Positions 1 through 12,302 are shown, counted from the stretch's first letter. The stretch is 64,000 bases of DNA from Mixia osmundae IAM 14324 (GCF_000708205.1 NW_014575555.1:432689-496688); one strand, 5' to 3'. Translations and numbers: made by a program. Notes: generated by a model not told the origin, from the sequence alone.

Positions 1-318
1 CGTCTGCAGCTTGATGTTGCGCGTCACATGCGAGTTGAGCGTGACGGCACTAGCGGGAAAGTCGATGTGGCCCGGCAGTACAAGAAAGTCATTATCTATA
101 AAGGATGACGAACTCATATGAGCACCCCCAGAGGTGGTTCAAGGAGCCAACGTACATGTGAGACCGCCGTGCTGACGCGAATCCATGAGCTCTCGCAGGG
201 AGAGTCCATCCCCCCTGGTGTAGCTCGCAAGATGTGCTACTGCCTGGGAAGGATCGAGGAAGCGCGTTCCGTTGGAGGTAGACGCTTTAGGCGCCACATC
301 CTCGCTCAAGACGACCAT
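1..318 (-). CDS. IMD2: IMP dehydrogenase, N-terminal part (cut by window edge)
   Basis: Oxidises IMP to XMP with NAD+, the rate-limiting step of guanine nucleotide synthesis in the cytosol. Exon 1 (318-156) and exon 2 (95-1, continuing off the left edge) are separated by a 60-bp GT-AG intron (155-96). Splicing restores the hallmark run SRQHGGLTYNDFLVLPG and then HIDFPAS, which is the start of the IMPDH barrel. The ATG at 318 gives the usual short fungal N-terminus. An in-frame ATG at 444 would overlap the TCF25 coding start at 399, so it is less likely. The catalytic cysteine and the CBS domains lie outside the window. Divergent from TCF25, with 80 bp between starts. Confidence 0.9.
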
Positions 319-398
319 CTCGGCAGCGTCGAGCGAACTTTGGAAATTTTTGCTTGACGCGGCGCGACCCACTCCTTTCGATATTGCCACGTCGTCAA

Positions 399-2303
399 AT
401 GCCAAAGTCGAAACAGAAGGCGAAGCGCAGGGCAGCCGCCACAACGCAAGATCATGATGCGCCCTCAGATATCATCGAGTCCGCTCAAGAAGCAAGCCTG
501 GACGACATCCGCCGAGCAAATGATGAAAGTAACGACGATGACGATGACGACGATGGAGCAGTCGCAGTCGCTTCGTCTTCCTTTGCAGCGGTCAGCATAT
601 GTAATATGACAGCATACACTTGCTGATCGTTTGCGTCTTCATCATAGCTTGCGCCTGCTGAGGACGAGCCGGAAGACGACAATGAGGACGTGGCTCCAGC
701 AGCAGCGAAACCCAAGAAGAAGAAGGCCAGCAAGAAGAAAGCCAAGCCAGCGCCAGAATCGGACGATCTGGATGCTCTCCTTTCCGCTTACCGAGCAGAG
801 ACGCGCGGTACTGACGCCGCTTCCGCCGCCAGTCAGTCAAACGCGTCATCTGATCTGTCCGAGTTGAATGAGCTGCTTTCTGTCGATTCCAAACGGACAG
901 ACCCAGAAGTCGAACTACGCAAGATGTTCGGCTCTCGCGTCGTCAGTGCAGATTCGTCCGTCAGCAAATCACGAGGATCGTCGCGCTCGCGCACACTGCT
1001 CGTCAAGCCAAAGCAGACTTGGCCACCTTTTGCAGGTGCCAAGGGCGGTCTGGATATGCGCGAGCTTTCCGATCAAGATGGCATAGAGTCCAGAGGACGA
1101 GCAGAGCGATGGTTCTCCTACGAGCATTCGCCCGCATACGTAGAAGTACAGCAGCGATTCCTTGAAGCCGTCATGTCGCTCGACGGCAACAACCTTATAC
1201 CCGTTTTGCGCGTGCATCCATACCACACAGATACTCTGTTGCAGCTGTCCGAAATGGCTTTGCAGCAGGGCAATCCGAACGAAGCGCTCGATTTCCTTGA
1301 TCGCGCCATCTTTGCGTACGAAAAGGCGGCCATTCCAGCTTTCTCGCTGTCTTCTGGCAATGGCAGACTCGATTTTCTACGAATAGAGAATCGGGGCTTC
1401 TTCAGAGCACTGCTACTCAAGACAGCCAATCTCGTTCAGCGTGGTACCTATTCCGCTGCTCATGAGATTGCAAAAGCACTCTATTCGTTAGATCCGTACG
1501 ACGATCCGATGGGTGTCTTACTCTGGCTCGATTTCACAGCCGTCAAAGCGCAGCAGTACACATTCATAGAGAAGCTGCTTGCTTCTGCGCGAGAGCAGAG
1601 GAGCACTTCGGCGCCCGATATGCTCGATCTCGATGGGTATCCCGGTCTAGCCTTTGCAGCCGCACTCAGCCGATTTCTCGCTGGTGCGCAAGGCTCCGAG
1701 GAGCGGCTTGAAGAAGCTATACTCGACTTCCCAATGGTAGTCTGCTACTTGACCGACAAGCTCGGGCTGCGTACGCCCCAGATCTTCTCAGACCACGATC
1801 GATCCGCTCGAGCAGTGCCATCTGTTCGGCCAGATCACTGCGTTCATTTGCTGGCTCAGATGTATGCGCATCGATCTGCGGTGCTATACAAGCCGCCAGA
1901 AGTCCAAGCCTGGCTACAGCGAGGTATTGCAGCTTGTGAGTCGAAGCTGTCTGCATACGCAAAACCTCAAAAGGGCACCTACCCCAATGCAGAGTGCCCA
2001 GAAGGCGTCTTGCGAAACGTCATAATGTCAGACGTGCCATCGCTCAAACCAATGCTCAGCTCTGGCATCGTAGCTTGGGGCGCGGGCTACAGCTACGATA
2101 ACATGCCACCGAAGGATGCAATCTCGTCTTACGACGATCGTTACTTTGCGCGTCTCTACAAGACACAAGCCCAGATCGATGCCATGCCTGTACCGGGCGC
2201 GGCGTCATCACAGAGTACGATAGAAGCGCTTATGCGCCGGCTTGGACTCTTTGGCGGAGGCGGCGGTGATCAGTCCGACGACGATGGGAGCGATCTGGAT
2301 TGA
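399..2303 (+). CDS. RQC1: TCF25 / Rqc1 family protein
   Basis: Predicted component of the ribosome-associated quality control complex that acts on stalled 60S subunits with Ltn1 and Rqc2. Exons 399-590 and 648-2303 give 615 aa. The 57-bp intron uses a GTCAGC donor. The N-terminus is basic, then an Asp run and a Lys-rich stretch, as in the family. The conserved TCF25 core follows from about residue 170: KQTWPPF, then the WFSYEHS and HPYHTDTLLQLSEM segments. The C-terminus is Gly/Asp-rich. The stop codon TGA (2301-2303) directly abuts the stop of the convergent prolyl oligopeptidase gene. Family identity is clear; the role is taken from yeast and human homologues. Confidence 0.88.
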
Positions 2304-4619
2304 TCACGCGACTACCGACAGTCTGAGCGCGTTCGCTGCGAATGCGTATTTGTCGGCTGCTTGTTCGATGCGCTTCATCCTGAATGAGCACAATCAGCCA
2401 GGCTTCAGCGGTATGCGAAGTTAGACTTACGTTCCGGTGCCTGCCCCGTGACCCGAGTCAAGATCGACACGCAGCAATAGAGGTTCCTTGTTGTTGGGCC
2501 TTGCATGCTGCAGAGCTGCTGCGAGCTTAAAGCTGTGTAGTGGTGACACACGATCATCGTGATCACTCGTGCAGAGCAGCGTCGCGGGTAGTTCCGCATC
2601 AGCCGGAACGTTGTGTACTGGCGAGTATTTGTAAAGGTAATCGAATGCTTCTGGATCGTTATCCGCATCACCGTAGTCGCTGACCCAAGCGCTGCCGATC
2701 GTGAAACGCTGGAATCGCAGCATGTCCATGACGCCGACATCGGCCAGACATGCGCCCCACAGCTGAGGAAATTGATTGAGGCAGGCAGCGACGAGCAAGC
2801 CGCCGTTCGAGCCACCATTGATAGCAATCTTGCCCTCATCCGCTACGCCCAATTTGACGAGATGAAGCGCCGCATCGGCAAAATCATTGAAGACATTCTG
2901 TTTGCGATCCTTCGTACCCGCTTCGTGCCAAGTCTCTCCGTACTCACTTCCTCCCCGGACGTTGACCACGACGAGGGAGACGCCGTATCGTTTGCAGAAT
3001 GACAGCATTGCAGGCGAGAAGAATGGCGTCATGGCGTGCGAGAAGCCGCCATAAGCATAACACAGCGCAGCATTCGTCTTGCGGACTTTCGGCCGTGTGA
3101 CGAACATGGGCACTTTGGTCACGCCGTCACGACTGTCGAAGAAGATCTGCTGTGTGGGCTCAAAGTCATCCGGTGAGAGGCCAGAGAGCTTCGTCGTACG
3201 ATATGGCTCGATACTTGGCTTGCCTTGATGGAACTTGAGCCAGTAGGTCGTATCTGGCGCTAGGAAGCCTGTGAGGGACACGAAACAATCGGTATGATGC
3301 CTGCGACCAGATATCTGCGTGATGCTGCCCACTTCATGCTCGAGCAAGCGCTGCTTCTGCGTGCATGTCGCCAGATCGTAAAGCCATAGCTCGTCTTGTA
3401 CATCGCGAGAGTAAATCACAAACAGCTTGTCATTGTCTATGGCATGCACAGAGGAAAGTGTCGCGGTAGGATCTTCGGGAAGAAGCTCGACGAAGCCAGC
3501 TTCGGGATTGGCAAGATCATAGGTGACGAGCTTATTTTGCGGCGCTTGCGCGTTTGTAGACAGATAGAGCTTCGTGCCGTCATTTGCGATGACGGAATAT
3601 TCCGCGTCGAACTCGTCAACGACCTTGAGCCAATCGCTGTCTGGCTCATGAAGATCTTTCACCCAGAGCAGATTCTTCCTTGCTGTGTCACGAGAGGTGT
3701 ACATGAACAAGAACTGCCCGTCATCGCTCACATCCGTAGAAAACATGTACTTTGGATGCTGCTCGTCCTTGTAAACCAGTTCGTCTGCATTTTGCTCGGT
3801 ACCGATTCGATGAAAGTGCAAAGAGGCATTCTCAGTTTGGTCGGTCTCTTTGCCGAGCTCGTCTGTCGATGGCTCGGGAAAACGCTGGTAGAAGAAGCCA
3901 GAATCATCCGTCTTCCAAGTGAGTGAGCTGAATTTGACATGTTTGATCACATCTGACAACCTGCCGTGATCGCCTACCGAGGTGTCGTTGGGAGGATGCG
4001 TCGACGCTGTCTTGCGGGCATAGATGGTCGACCAGTCCGAACCTTTGGCACTGAGTGCATATGCGAACAGGTTGCCCGACTCGGAGAATGCTGTTGTTCT
4101 CAGGGAAGTCGTGCCCTCTTTGCTCAAACGATTGGGATCGAAGAAGAGTTCGGCCGCTCTGTCCTCCTTGCCCTCGTCGCCTTTGCGGAATCGCATAAGC
4201 CTCGATTGATTTTCCAAGCCAGAGTTGTAGGAATAGTAGCGATAGCCGTCGCCCTTCAGACTAGGACAGGACAGGCGAGGATAGCTGAAGTTGCTCTCGA
4301 TGACATCTCTTAGCGGTTTCCGGTCCGGCAACTTGGCCAGATAGCTCTCAGTCAGCTGAGCTTGCGACTTTACAAAGCTAGAAACTTTCGGCTCGCTTGC
4401 AGATGCTTGTAGCCAGTCATATGGCTCTGGCACCTCGACAGACCCTTGGGACGCGCTCTTGAAGGTCTCGACCGTACCTGAGCGTTTGGCCGTCGGATAT
4501 TTGTCATTCCAAGCGACGTGATCACTCGACATCTTACGCAGGTGATCGCTGAGCTTACTTAGCCGTGTCAGCGTGCGCGCCCGGAGCATGCACTCGAGCT
4601 TCTGGGCGGCAAGCAGCAT
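2304..4619 (-). CDS. Prolyl oligopeptidase (S9A serine peptidase)
   Basis: Cytosolic endopeptidase that cleaves short peptides after proline. Exon 1 is 4619-2431 and a 76-nt exon 2 is 2379-2304, with a 51-bp GTAAGT-AG intron; the product is 754 aa. A beta-propeller precedes the C-terminal alpha/beta hydrolase. All three catalytic residues are visible: Ser in NGGSNGG, Asp in SDHDDRV and His in SGHGAG. Without the intron the protein would stop two codons after the catalytic His loop; splicing adds the normal final helix (KRIEQAADKYAF). The start is uncertain: the ATG at 4619 adds a basic leader that could be an organellar signal, while MSSDHVAW (about 4532) is the usual family start. Confidence 0.93.
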
Positions 4620-4712
4620 GGAGATGACGTGTCATAGATGCTGGAGCGCGTGAGAGATTGAGGCCAACCTGCATTCGCTTGGCTCGGCAGCGCTCGCCGA
4701 CCTCGAATCACC

Positions 4713-6164
4713 ATGTCGTCCCTTGCGAACGGTCAGTGCGATCATTGCTGGCTCTCTCTGTGACTGTGGCTACCTCGACGGCCTGAATGGCGACGTCTTC
4801 TCTGGCGTGTGACTGATGTCAGGCTGGCTCTTTCGACGGCTGGCAGGCGTGACTCCAGCCCTTCAGACTGACCAGACTTGCTAATGGCGCTCTCCTGAAC
4901 CACTCGTTGACCCAACCTGCCACCAAGGCGGACCTCTTGGCATGCTCCAGGCGATCTATTGGCCTCATTACTCACATCTGGGCTCTTTTGGCTTTTTTAT
5001 CCAGGCGGAAGAGGCGCACCTCCTGCAGACAACAACGCCCTGGAGCCTGTACCTAACAAGATCTACATAGGAGGCTTGCCAGAGTCGACGACGACCGAGG
5101 ATCTCCAGGATTGCTTTGGTCAGATCGGCCCAGTCATCACCGTCGAGCTCAAGTCTGGCTACGGCTTTGTGGTGAGCAACTTCTCCCCCGTCTGACTCTT
5201 CCCTGCCGGTCGTTCTACTCGCTCTTGACGATCTCCGGCAGCCCATGGCGAAGTTGGCTGCTGACACGTCAGCGGCGCGCGTGGAATGACGTCTGACAAC
5301 TCATGCTGACTGGCTTCTCTGCTTGCGCTCGTCTTGCTATATGACAACAGGAATTTGGAACTGAACAGCATGCCCTCGACGCCGTCAGCAAATACAACGA
5401 CGGTCACTTCCTCGGCGCCCAGATAAAGGTCGAAGTCTCTAAGCGACCTCGCTTCCGTCAACAAGAGAATGGTCTGGGCTGCTTCAAGTGCGGCGAGACC
5501 TCTCACTGGGCTCGAGAATGTCCCAACGTGCGCAATGGCAAGCTGATGTATGTTCAGACCGTGCGCCTGCCCGAATCTGGCTGACTTATCTACGCTCAGT
5601 CGACCACCCGAGCGTGGCTATGGCCCGCCCAGACGCTACATGAGTCCCTCTCCTCCTCCTCGCCACAGAGACGACAGAGGCTACCGCGGCTCTCGCTATG
5701 ACGATCGCGATGACTACAATCGCGAGCCACCTCGCTACCGAGACCGCGAGCGCGATCGTTCTCCTGCCGACGGTGTGTCCAAACCGTCCCTGCCTGTCCC
5801 GAAACGACCTGACGCATCGTCTCGATCGCCCGCAGGATACAGAGATCGCTCACCGCCTTCGGGTCCTCGAGGAGGCTACGGCTCTCGCGGCCCTCGTGAC
5901 AGAGACGACGATTATCGTCGTCGCTCACCTTCACCCTTCGGACGTGGACACGATCGTGACGCCAGAGGTGGCCGAGGTCGTGACTACGATCGTGGACCGC
6001 GTGGTGGCCGTGATTCGCCTCCTCCTCGTGGTGGCCGCTCACCCCCACCTAGAGATGGTCCCTCACGCTTTGGCAGCGATCGACCCCCTCCGCCGAGACG
6101 CACAGCCTCGCCTGCTCCCCGCGGCTCTGACAGTGGTCCAGCAGGCAGCTACCGTCGTCCATAA
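4713..6164 (+). CDS. SR-type splicing factor: RRM, CCHC zinc knuckle, RS/RGG tail
   Basis: Likely pre-mRNA splicing or mRNA-export factor of the SRSF7/RSZ type. Four exons (4713-4731, 5005-5171, 5351-5547, 5600-6164) give 315 aa. The first coding exon is only 19 nt and is followed by a 273-bp intron, long for this window. One RRM spans about residues 20-90 (RNP2 KIYIGGL, RNP1 SGYGFVEF). Then comes a zinc knuckle CFKCGETSHWAREC (C-x2-C-x4-H-x4-C), then a long Arg/Ser/Gly/Asp tail rich in RD, RS and RGG motifs. This order matches RRM-plus-knuckle SR proteins. The exact orthologue cannot be fixed by eye. Confidence 0.85.
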
Positions 6165-6389
6165 AGTACAAAGCCCCCAAGGTGTCACGAGCGATCAAGC
6201 AAAGAAGTGTAGTCACATTGCATGTTCGCATGCCAATCGTTCGCAAGACACGCTGAACACATGTATACATTGGACGCATCTAAAGTTCTACTCTATGGGC
6301 CAGAGCGCCTAGTTGCTTCGAAACTTTTGCAGGATCTGTTAAACATGTATGTGCCGGTGTAGATTTCCTTCGTTCGGAAGAGAGAATAT

Positions 6390-7928
6390 CTATGTGGATG
6401 CGTTGGCGGCAGCGCTCGAAGGTCGCGCTGGCGTTGGCACCTCGGGCGTGGCCACCTTGTCGCCCAATGCGGCCAGATCTCGCTTAACGCGAGCCTGATC
6501 GATGACAACCTTGAGGCGACCATCTTCCATAGGTGTGATGTGGATGCATTCGATCGTCGGAATGAGGTAATGGGCGCCTGAATCCTTGATCTTGCTAGCA
6601 GCTACGAATAAAGCACGTTGATCAGAGCGCGTAGGAGAGAGAACGCGGACAAGGACGTACGATGAGATGTGCAGACAGCGATTGTCTTTGCGCCGGAGGC
6701 CACGCCAGCGCGTATGCCAGAAGGCGAATCCTCAAAGACGAGACAGTCTTTGCAATCGAAGCCAAGTCGTTTCGCTGCGAGCATGAAGGGATCGGGATGC
6801 GGCTTGCCGCGAAGCAGGTGCTTGTCGTCCGCTGCAATATGCCGTTTAGCAAAGTATGAAGGGAGGGAAGAGAGATCGACTGACCGGTGACCGTGACCGC
6901 CGGCGGGGTGATGCCGATTCGCTTGAGTGCACCATAACAGTAGGTCTGCGACCTTACTTAGCTATTGCTGAGAAGCGGTGAGGTAGCAATCACCTTTGCG
7001 CCCGAGGTAGCGACCGCGTAGCGGTCAGCAGGAAGTCCGTCGATGAGTCGTTTGACACCGGGCAAGATCTTGCACGAACGGTCAATGAGGTCGGAAACAT
7101 CGACGTCGAGGGCGTCAATGTCGATCTCCTCGTCATCGTCATCGTCGTCGAACGGATTCTCGTCCAATACTGCCGAAGTGGCATCTTTAGAACCATTCGC
7201 TGGCGAATCTGTGCGTTCGATCGGGCTTGCATTGGATGAGTCGTTGACGGGCTTGGCTTCAGTCAGACGGGTGAACTGTTCGCACATGAGCGCGCACAAA
7301 AGGCGCAAGCGAAATGACGGACCTGCATACGTTTGGTAAGCTCGGAGGCGAAGGATCCTTTGCGGGAGGGTGGCTTCGAGAGCGAGATGGAGGAGTTCTT
7401 TCGCGAATTCGAGCGAGAGCTCCTGATCGATTCTGCGGCTGATTGTCTGCGACTTCGGACTTCATTGTGATACTGATCAGCATGAGTGAGAATCTTTTGC
7501 TCGAATTCCTCGACGTGCGGATCCATTTTTGATTCTGGCACTTTGGCGAGGTCGGGTCGGAGATCGCGCAAGTTGTCGATAGCGCGACGACCATGGGTAG
7601 CATCGATGACCTCTTGTGGGTCCTTGCCGAGCTCGAGTGCGACGCCTCCCCACGCAGCTTCGACGGCCTGGATGGAATCGACGAGCGTGCCATCCATGTC
7701 AAACTGGCTGTCTTGTCAGCCTCGCTCTCTGACGACGCGTGCCGACAGCGCTTCAGAGCTGTCGGACGTGGTCGAGCAATGAAGAAGTGAGCCACTCACG
7801 AGGACGGCTTCGACGATGAACTCCTCATGCTCAACTTTTGAGGCCAGCACTTTCTCGTGCTGATCTGTGGGCACGTTGGAAGTCTGTCTGACGATGGGCT
7901 CGCCGACCAGAGGTGCAGGTGCAGACAT
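6390..7928 (-). CDS. HAD-superfamily phosphatase with inserted low-complexity segment
   Basis: Resembles glycerol-3-phosphatase / 2-deoxyglucose-6-phosphatase enzymes (GPP1/DOG type). Six exons (7928-7800, 7703-7323, 7275-6994, 6945-6885, 6831-6661, 6601-6390) give 411 aa. Motif I FDMDGTLVDS is created across intron 1. Motif II (ATSGA), the motif III lysine region (RGKPHPDPF) and motif IV (VFEDSPSGIRAG) are present. Family members are usually about 250 aa. The extra length lies in the cap: a Ser/Arg-rich stretch and an Asp/Glu run between motif I and motif II, plus an N-terminal and a C-terminal extension. Substrate cannot be read from sequence. Divergent from PTH2. Confidence 0.8.
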
Positions 7929-8260
7929 TGTCGCAGGCTCGATGCTTGACTGTGTGCTCTCTGGCCTGTCGCGCTAATATCAGCATGCAGCACATTGCAA
8001 GCTCAGGGTCGCTCATGCCTTATTGTGTATCGTTGGCTGGTACACTAGCTTGACTCGCTGCTCTTGTACTACCTGCTCAACAGTGGCAGCCTTTTTACAA
8101 GAGCAGACCGGGTCCGTGCAGAGCTGTTTGGCGCTCTCGTGAAAGACCTCCTGTCGGTTCGAGAGATTTCCGAAGTTGGTAGATCTCGCGAGGCGATCTT
8201 CAAAAAGGAACGTCGGTTTTCAATCTACACGTCACTGTCTCACCGTGGGCTGTCGAGGTC
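7929..8260. other. Intergenic region between divergent HAD phosphatase and PTH2 genes
   Basis: About 330 bp between two divergent start codons. It presumably holds both promoters. No convincing ORF, TATA box or RNA gene was seen. Confidence 0.5.
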
Positions 8261-9070
8261 ATGCTCAAGCTTACCGTCGTCTCGCTTGTGTCCTTTGCGG
8301 CAGGCTACGGCTTCGCTCGGCTCGGCTCTACTTCCCTCCCGAGCCAGAGAAAACCTCCGATCGTGTGAGAGCAGCCCCTGTGCACATCTACAAATCAATC
8401 ATGCTCATGTCGTGTGCATGCATCAGCACACCCTCTCCATCCGAGGAGGCAGACTCGGAGGACTCTTCATCCGAGCACGACGAGGCTCTCTCGAAGGTCA
8501 AGGCTGCTTTGTTTGAGGAATGCAAGATGGTCTGCCAGATTGTCCGTGAATGATCTCGTTCTCAAGGGTGAATACAGATTCTCGTCGTTCGCACCGATCT
8601 CGGCATGACCAAGGGCAAGATCGCCGCGCAATGCTCGCACGTACCTTGCTCGTGTAATCTGATGCGAGCTGAACTCTGCGACATTCAGACACGCAAGTCT
8701 GGCATGCTACAAGACGCTTTCGCGTTCCAATGCTGCTCTCGTCCAACATTGGGAACGCACAGGGTCCGTCTTCTCTCTCTTCGGATGTCCTCGAGATCCT
8801 GAAGTGCTCGAGCAGTCAGGCAAAGATTGCGCTCAAGTGCGATTCTGAGGACGAGTTGCTCCTGTTGCAAGCACAAGCATTATCGCTTGGCCTGTGTGCT
8901 CGCACGATCCAAGACGCGTACGTTGCCAGCCCCCATGAACTCATCCTCTGACGCAATGGGTGCATAGCGGGCGAACACAGATCGCAGCAGGCTCGACGAC
9001 GGTATTGGGCATCGGTCCTGCGCCGAAGCAACTGATCGATCAAGTCACGGGTCACCTCAAATTGCTCTGA
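8261..9070 (+). CDS. PTH2: Peptidyl-tRNA hydrolase 2
   Basis: Releases peptides from prematurely dropped peptidyl-tRNA. Six exons (8261-8364, 8427-8529, 8578-8636, 8689-8763, 8816-8917, 8968-9070) give 181 aa. An N-terminal hydrophobic segment ([16 protein letters not shown]) fits the membrane anchor of Bit1/Pth2. An acidic Ser/Glu linker follows, then the PTH2 core: [30 protein letters not shown], and C-terminal [13 protein letters not shown]. Intron 4 (8637-8688) is best read as GC-AG (donor GCACGT), because this restores [10 protein letters not shown] exactly. A GT donor 15 nt downstream would insert five residues that repeat CSH. All other introns are GT-AG of about 50-60 bp. Confidence 0.92.
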
Positions 9071-9160
9071 TGCGCCCTCCTGGACGGATGTGATCATTCA
9101 GCAGAACAGACTATGCTTGCAAAGCGACTGGTGGTAAGCAACAACACTGTAAGGTCCGGT

Positions 9161-10635
9161 TCACTTTTTGACGACTGTAGGCTGGGTCAGCTCGGCTCCA
9201 CTTGCAGCACGAGAGCAGAACGCACTGCACAGCACGTCTTCGTCCTCGAGACGGTGCGCCAGACCTGCTTTATGCCCTCGCGAGTGCTTCGCGCTGGTAC
9301 CCCAGACGATAGCACTGGTGCCAGCTGGTTAGTAGATGCATGAGCGTGCGAGTCCAGGAACGTACTATTTGAACTGCTTGATGATGTCCTTGTGGATGGA
9401 TTGGCAAAAGTCTTCGACGGTACATCTGTGTGATCGGAGCACAACGGGCGAAGAGTAATCGGGCTGCTGTCCTCTCGGCTTTGTGTAGACTCGCACGAGA
9501 TCGAGCTTCTCCCACATGACCTCGATGAGCTCGTCGATGTTCCACCATTGTCGGGCCGAGATGGGCACGCTGTTCGGTATCCTGTAGAGCAGATCTGGTG
9601 CTACACGTCAGCAAGAGCCTGCTTCGTGCTGCGACTGAGCTCACCCAGCTCCTGAATCGAGATGGCATCGATCTTGTTGAGGACGTAGATGGCAGGAATG
9701 TAGATCCGGTTGCCCTCGACGACATCGATCAGATCGTCCTCATTGGCATCGCATCGAAAGGCAACATCGGCGTTGTGGATCTTGTACTCTGATAGGATAG
9801 CTCTGACCATGTCGAAGTCGAGATGATTGAGCGGGACGGTGTTGGTCATGTTGATACCACCCTTGTCCTTCTTCCTGAAAGTGATGTTGGGAGGCGATTT
9901 GTTGAGCCGTATGCCGAAGCCTTCCAGTTCATCCTCGATGATCTTTTTGTCTCCCAGAGGCTTGCAGACGTCGAGGACGAGGAAGAGCAAGTTGCAACTG
10001 CGCGCGACTGCGATGACTTGCCGACCGCGACCTTTGCCGTCCTTGGCGCCTTCGATGATACCGGGCAAATCGAGTATCTGTACTTTTGCGCCGTGTACGT
10101 TCATCGTGCCTGGCACAGTCGTGAGTGTTGTGAACTCTGCAAGATCCCAATTTAGCTAGAGCAGTAGCAGCGTCGTTGGCCGAGCTGACCGTAGGCAGCC
10201 ACTTCGGAAGTCGTGCCCGTCAAGCCAGACATGAGTGACGATTTGCCGACCGAGGGGAAGCCGACAAAGCCGACACTCGCGATGCCCGTTCGAGCGACAT
10301 CGAAGCCGACGCCGGCACCTCCCCCGCTCGAGGTAGGCGTCAGTAGCTCTCTGCGTAGTTTTGCCAACTTGGACTGTCATCGGCCCGGAAACGTGAGCAT
10401 CTGTCTGGTCATGCCTGTCCAGGCGGAGCATGCCTTGAGGATTCCGAGATGGGCACTGGTCGCCTTGTTCTTCTGCGTCTTGGCCTACGTGCAAGCTGTA
10501 TGAGAAAATGACGGTTGACCGTCCACAGAGGGACAGACCATCTCATCTTCGATATCTTTGATTCTGCCCGTCCTTGCTCCGTCAGTGCTGCAGAGCTCGA
10601 AGTACAACCGCTACCGACTTTTGTACTGTCGTCAT
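9161..10635 (-). CDS. RBG1: Developmentally regulated GTP-binding protein DRG1 (Rbg1)
   Basis: Translation-associated GTPase of the Obg/DRG family that binds ribosomes with a Dfrp/Tma46 partner. Eight exons (10635-10619, 10563-10539, 10484-10434, 10373-10190, 10136-9645, 9594-9366, 9314-9226, 9174-9161) give 366 aa, the normal DRG1 length. The first two coding exons are 17 and 25 nt and the last is 14 nt. G-motifs: GFPSVGKSS (G1), DLPGIIEGA (G3), NKID (G4). The DRG-specific N-terminus [18 protein letters not shown] and the C-terminal TGS end (LEDEDV...IVKK) are both rebuilt by splicing. Intron 3 (10433-10374) has no usable GT; a GCATGC donor joins GILK to [10 protein letters not shown] exactly as in homologues. 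Divergent from RFC, with 90 bp between starts. Confidence 0.93.
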
Positions 10636-10725
10636 CTTGCACGCCTTCTCGTCTTGCTTCGACTGGCAGAGACGCCGCCGGCAGGGACGACGCGATCCAT
10701 CAACGACACGCGAGAGTGCGGCGAC

Positions 10726-12302
10726 ATGGCGTCTGAGGACGAGCGAGAGGAGCTCGAGGCTGCAGAAGACGACGGCATCGACACGGAAGGCAAGACGATC
10801 GTTCAGCTGGGCGAGCACGACGAGATCTCGGACGAGGAGCATCACCCCCACCATCGTGATGAGGATGTCGAGATGGACGCCCCTCCTCCGCTCGCATATG
10901 GCATCGACAAGGGCAAAGCCAAGCAAGAGCCCGTAGAGGCTCACGAACTAGATTCATTGCCATGGTCAGTCAGCCTGAGAGCGCAGGGAAAGAGCTCATT
11001 GCGTGCAATACGCGTGACAGGGTGGAAAAGTACAGACCGGCAACGTTGGACGATGTCGTGTCTCACAAGGATATCGTATCGACCAGTGAGCCCATCGCAA
11101 TCATCTCTGTAGCCTTCGCTCAAGAGAAACGTCTCCAACAGTCGACAAATTTATATCGCTCAACCGACTGCCTCACTTGCTCTTCTATGGACCGCCGGGC
11201 ACTGGCAAGACGTCCACCATTCTCGCCGTCGCGCGCAAGATCTACGGCGGCACGGGCAATTCGATACGAGGTGGCGTGAGCGGCAAGGGCAAAGAGGGCA
11301 GCAGCATGCGCAACAATGTGCTCGAACTCAACGCGTCCGACGATAGGGGTATCGATGTCGTCAGAGACCAGATCAAGAACTTTGCTTCGACCCGAATGAT
11401 CTTCTCGTCGGGCTACAAACTCATCATTCTCGATGAAGCCGACATGATGACGACGACGGCCCAGAACGCGCTGAGAAGGGTCATCGAGCAATATACCAAG
11501 AACGTCAGATTCTGTATCATCTGCAACTACGTCAACCGCATCATCCCGGCCGTCCAGTCTCGATGTACTCGCTTCAGGTCTGTCGTGACCAGCAGGCGAA
11601 TTGTATCGGCGCTCAAGCTTTTGCAGGTTCGGGCCACTCGAGACAACAGAAGTCGATAGAAGGATACAGCACGTCGTAGATGCCGAGTCGTGAGCTCTCC
11701 CACTCCACTCAGGACAGCATCCTCTCATCATCATCATACTGACCGCGACATACAGCGTCAATCTGACTCAAGACGGTCGAGAAGCACTGCTCAAGCTGTC
11801 GAAAGGCGATATGCGACGGGCACTCAATGTCTTGCAAGCTTGTCACTCGGCCTACCCCGTCGTGGACGAAGGAGCGATCTATGCTTGTACAGGCAATCCA
11901 CATCCGGCAGACATCGACGAGATGGTCACAAGCATGATGTCTGACGAGTTCCAGACTGCGTACCAGCGTGAGTCCTCCTGAGCAGCAGGCGAGCTGCTCC
12001 GGCTGATGGGAGCCATGCAGGTGTTGTGGCGATCAAGACGGACAAAGGTCTTGCTTTGCAGGATATCATCGCGGGATTGGGAGAGGCGCTGTCCGGGCTG
12101 GACATGCCTCCCCATGCGCGAATCTATCTCCTCGACCATCTTGCACAAATCGAGTGCGTAAAAGCCTTTGCCTACCGCAGAAAATCGCTGAGGAATCTCG
12201 TGCAGACATCGCCTGAGTACGGGAGGGAGCGAGAAGCTACAGATGACCGCCTTGCTCGGCGCTTTCCAGAACGCGGTCGAGCTGAGTTCGCGAGAAAAGT
12301 AG
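10726..12302 (+). CDS. RFC3: Replication factor C small subunit (yeast Rfc3 / human RFC5)
   Basis: AAA+ subunit of the clamp loader that puts PCNA on primed DNA. Seven exons (10726-10964, 11021-11085, 11142-11577, 11627-11689, 11756-11967, 12021-12153, 12206-12302) give 414 aa. The family start [13 protein letters not shown] is joined across intron 1. Also present: Walker [10 protein letters not shown], Walker B LIILDEAD, the sensor region and the RFC-box SRCTRFRF formed across intron 3. The acidic N-terminal extension of about 80 residues before the core is not usual in yeast Rfc3. All introns are 49-66 bp GT-AG. Assignment to Rfc3 rather than Rfc2 or Rfc4 rests on the [14 protein letters not shown] and [10 protein letters not shown] stretches. 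Confidence 0.92.

Noticed and set aside
10558-11112. Plus-strand ORFs of 120-184 aa across the DRG1/RFC promoter
   Set aside because: They are shadows or unspliced readings of RFC exon 1; family sequence supports the spliced RFC frame starting at 10726.
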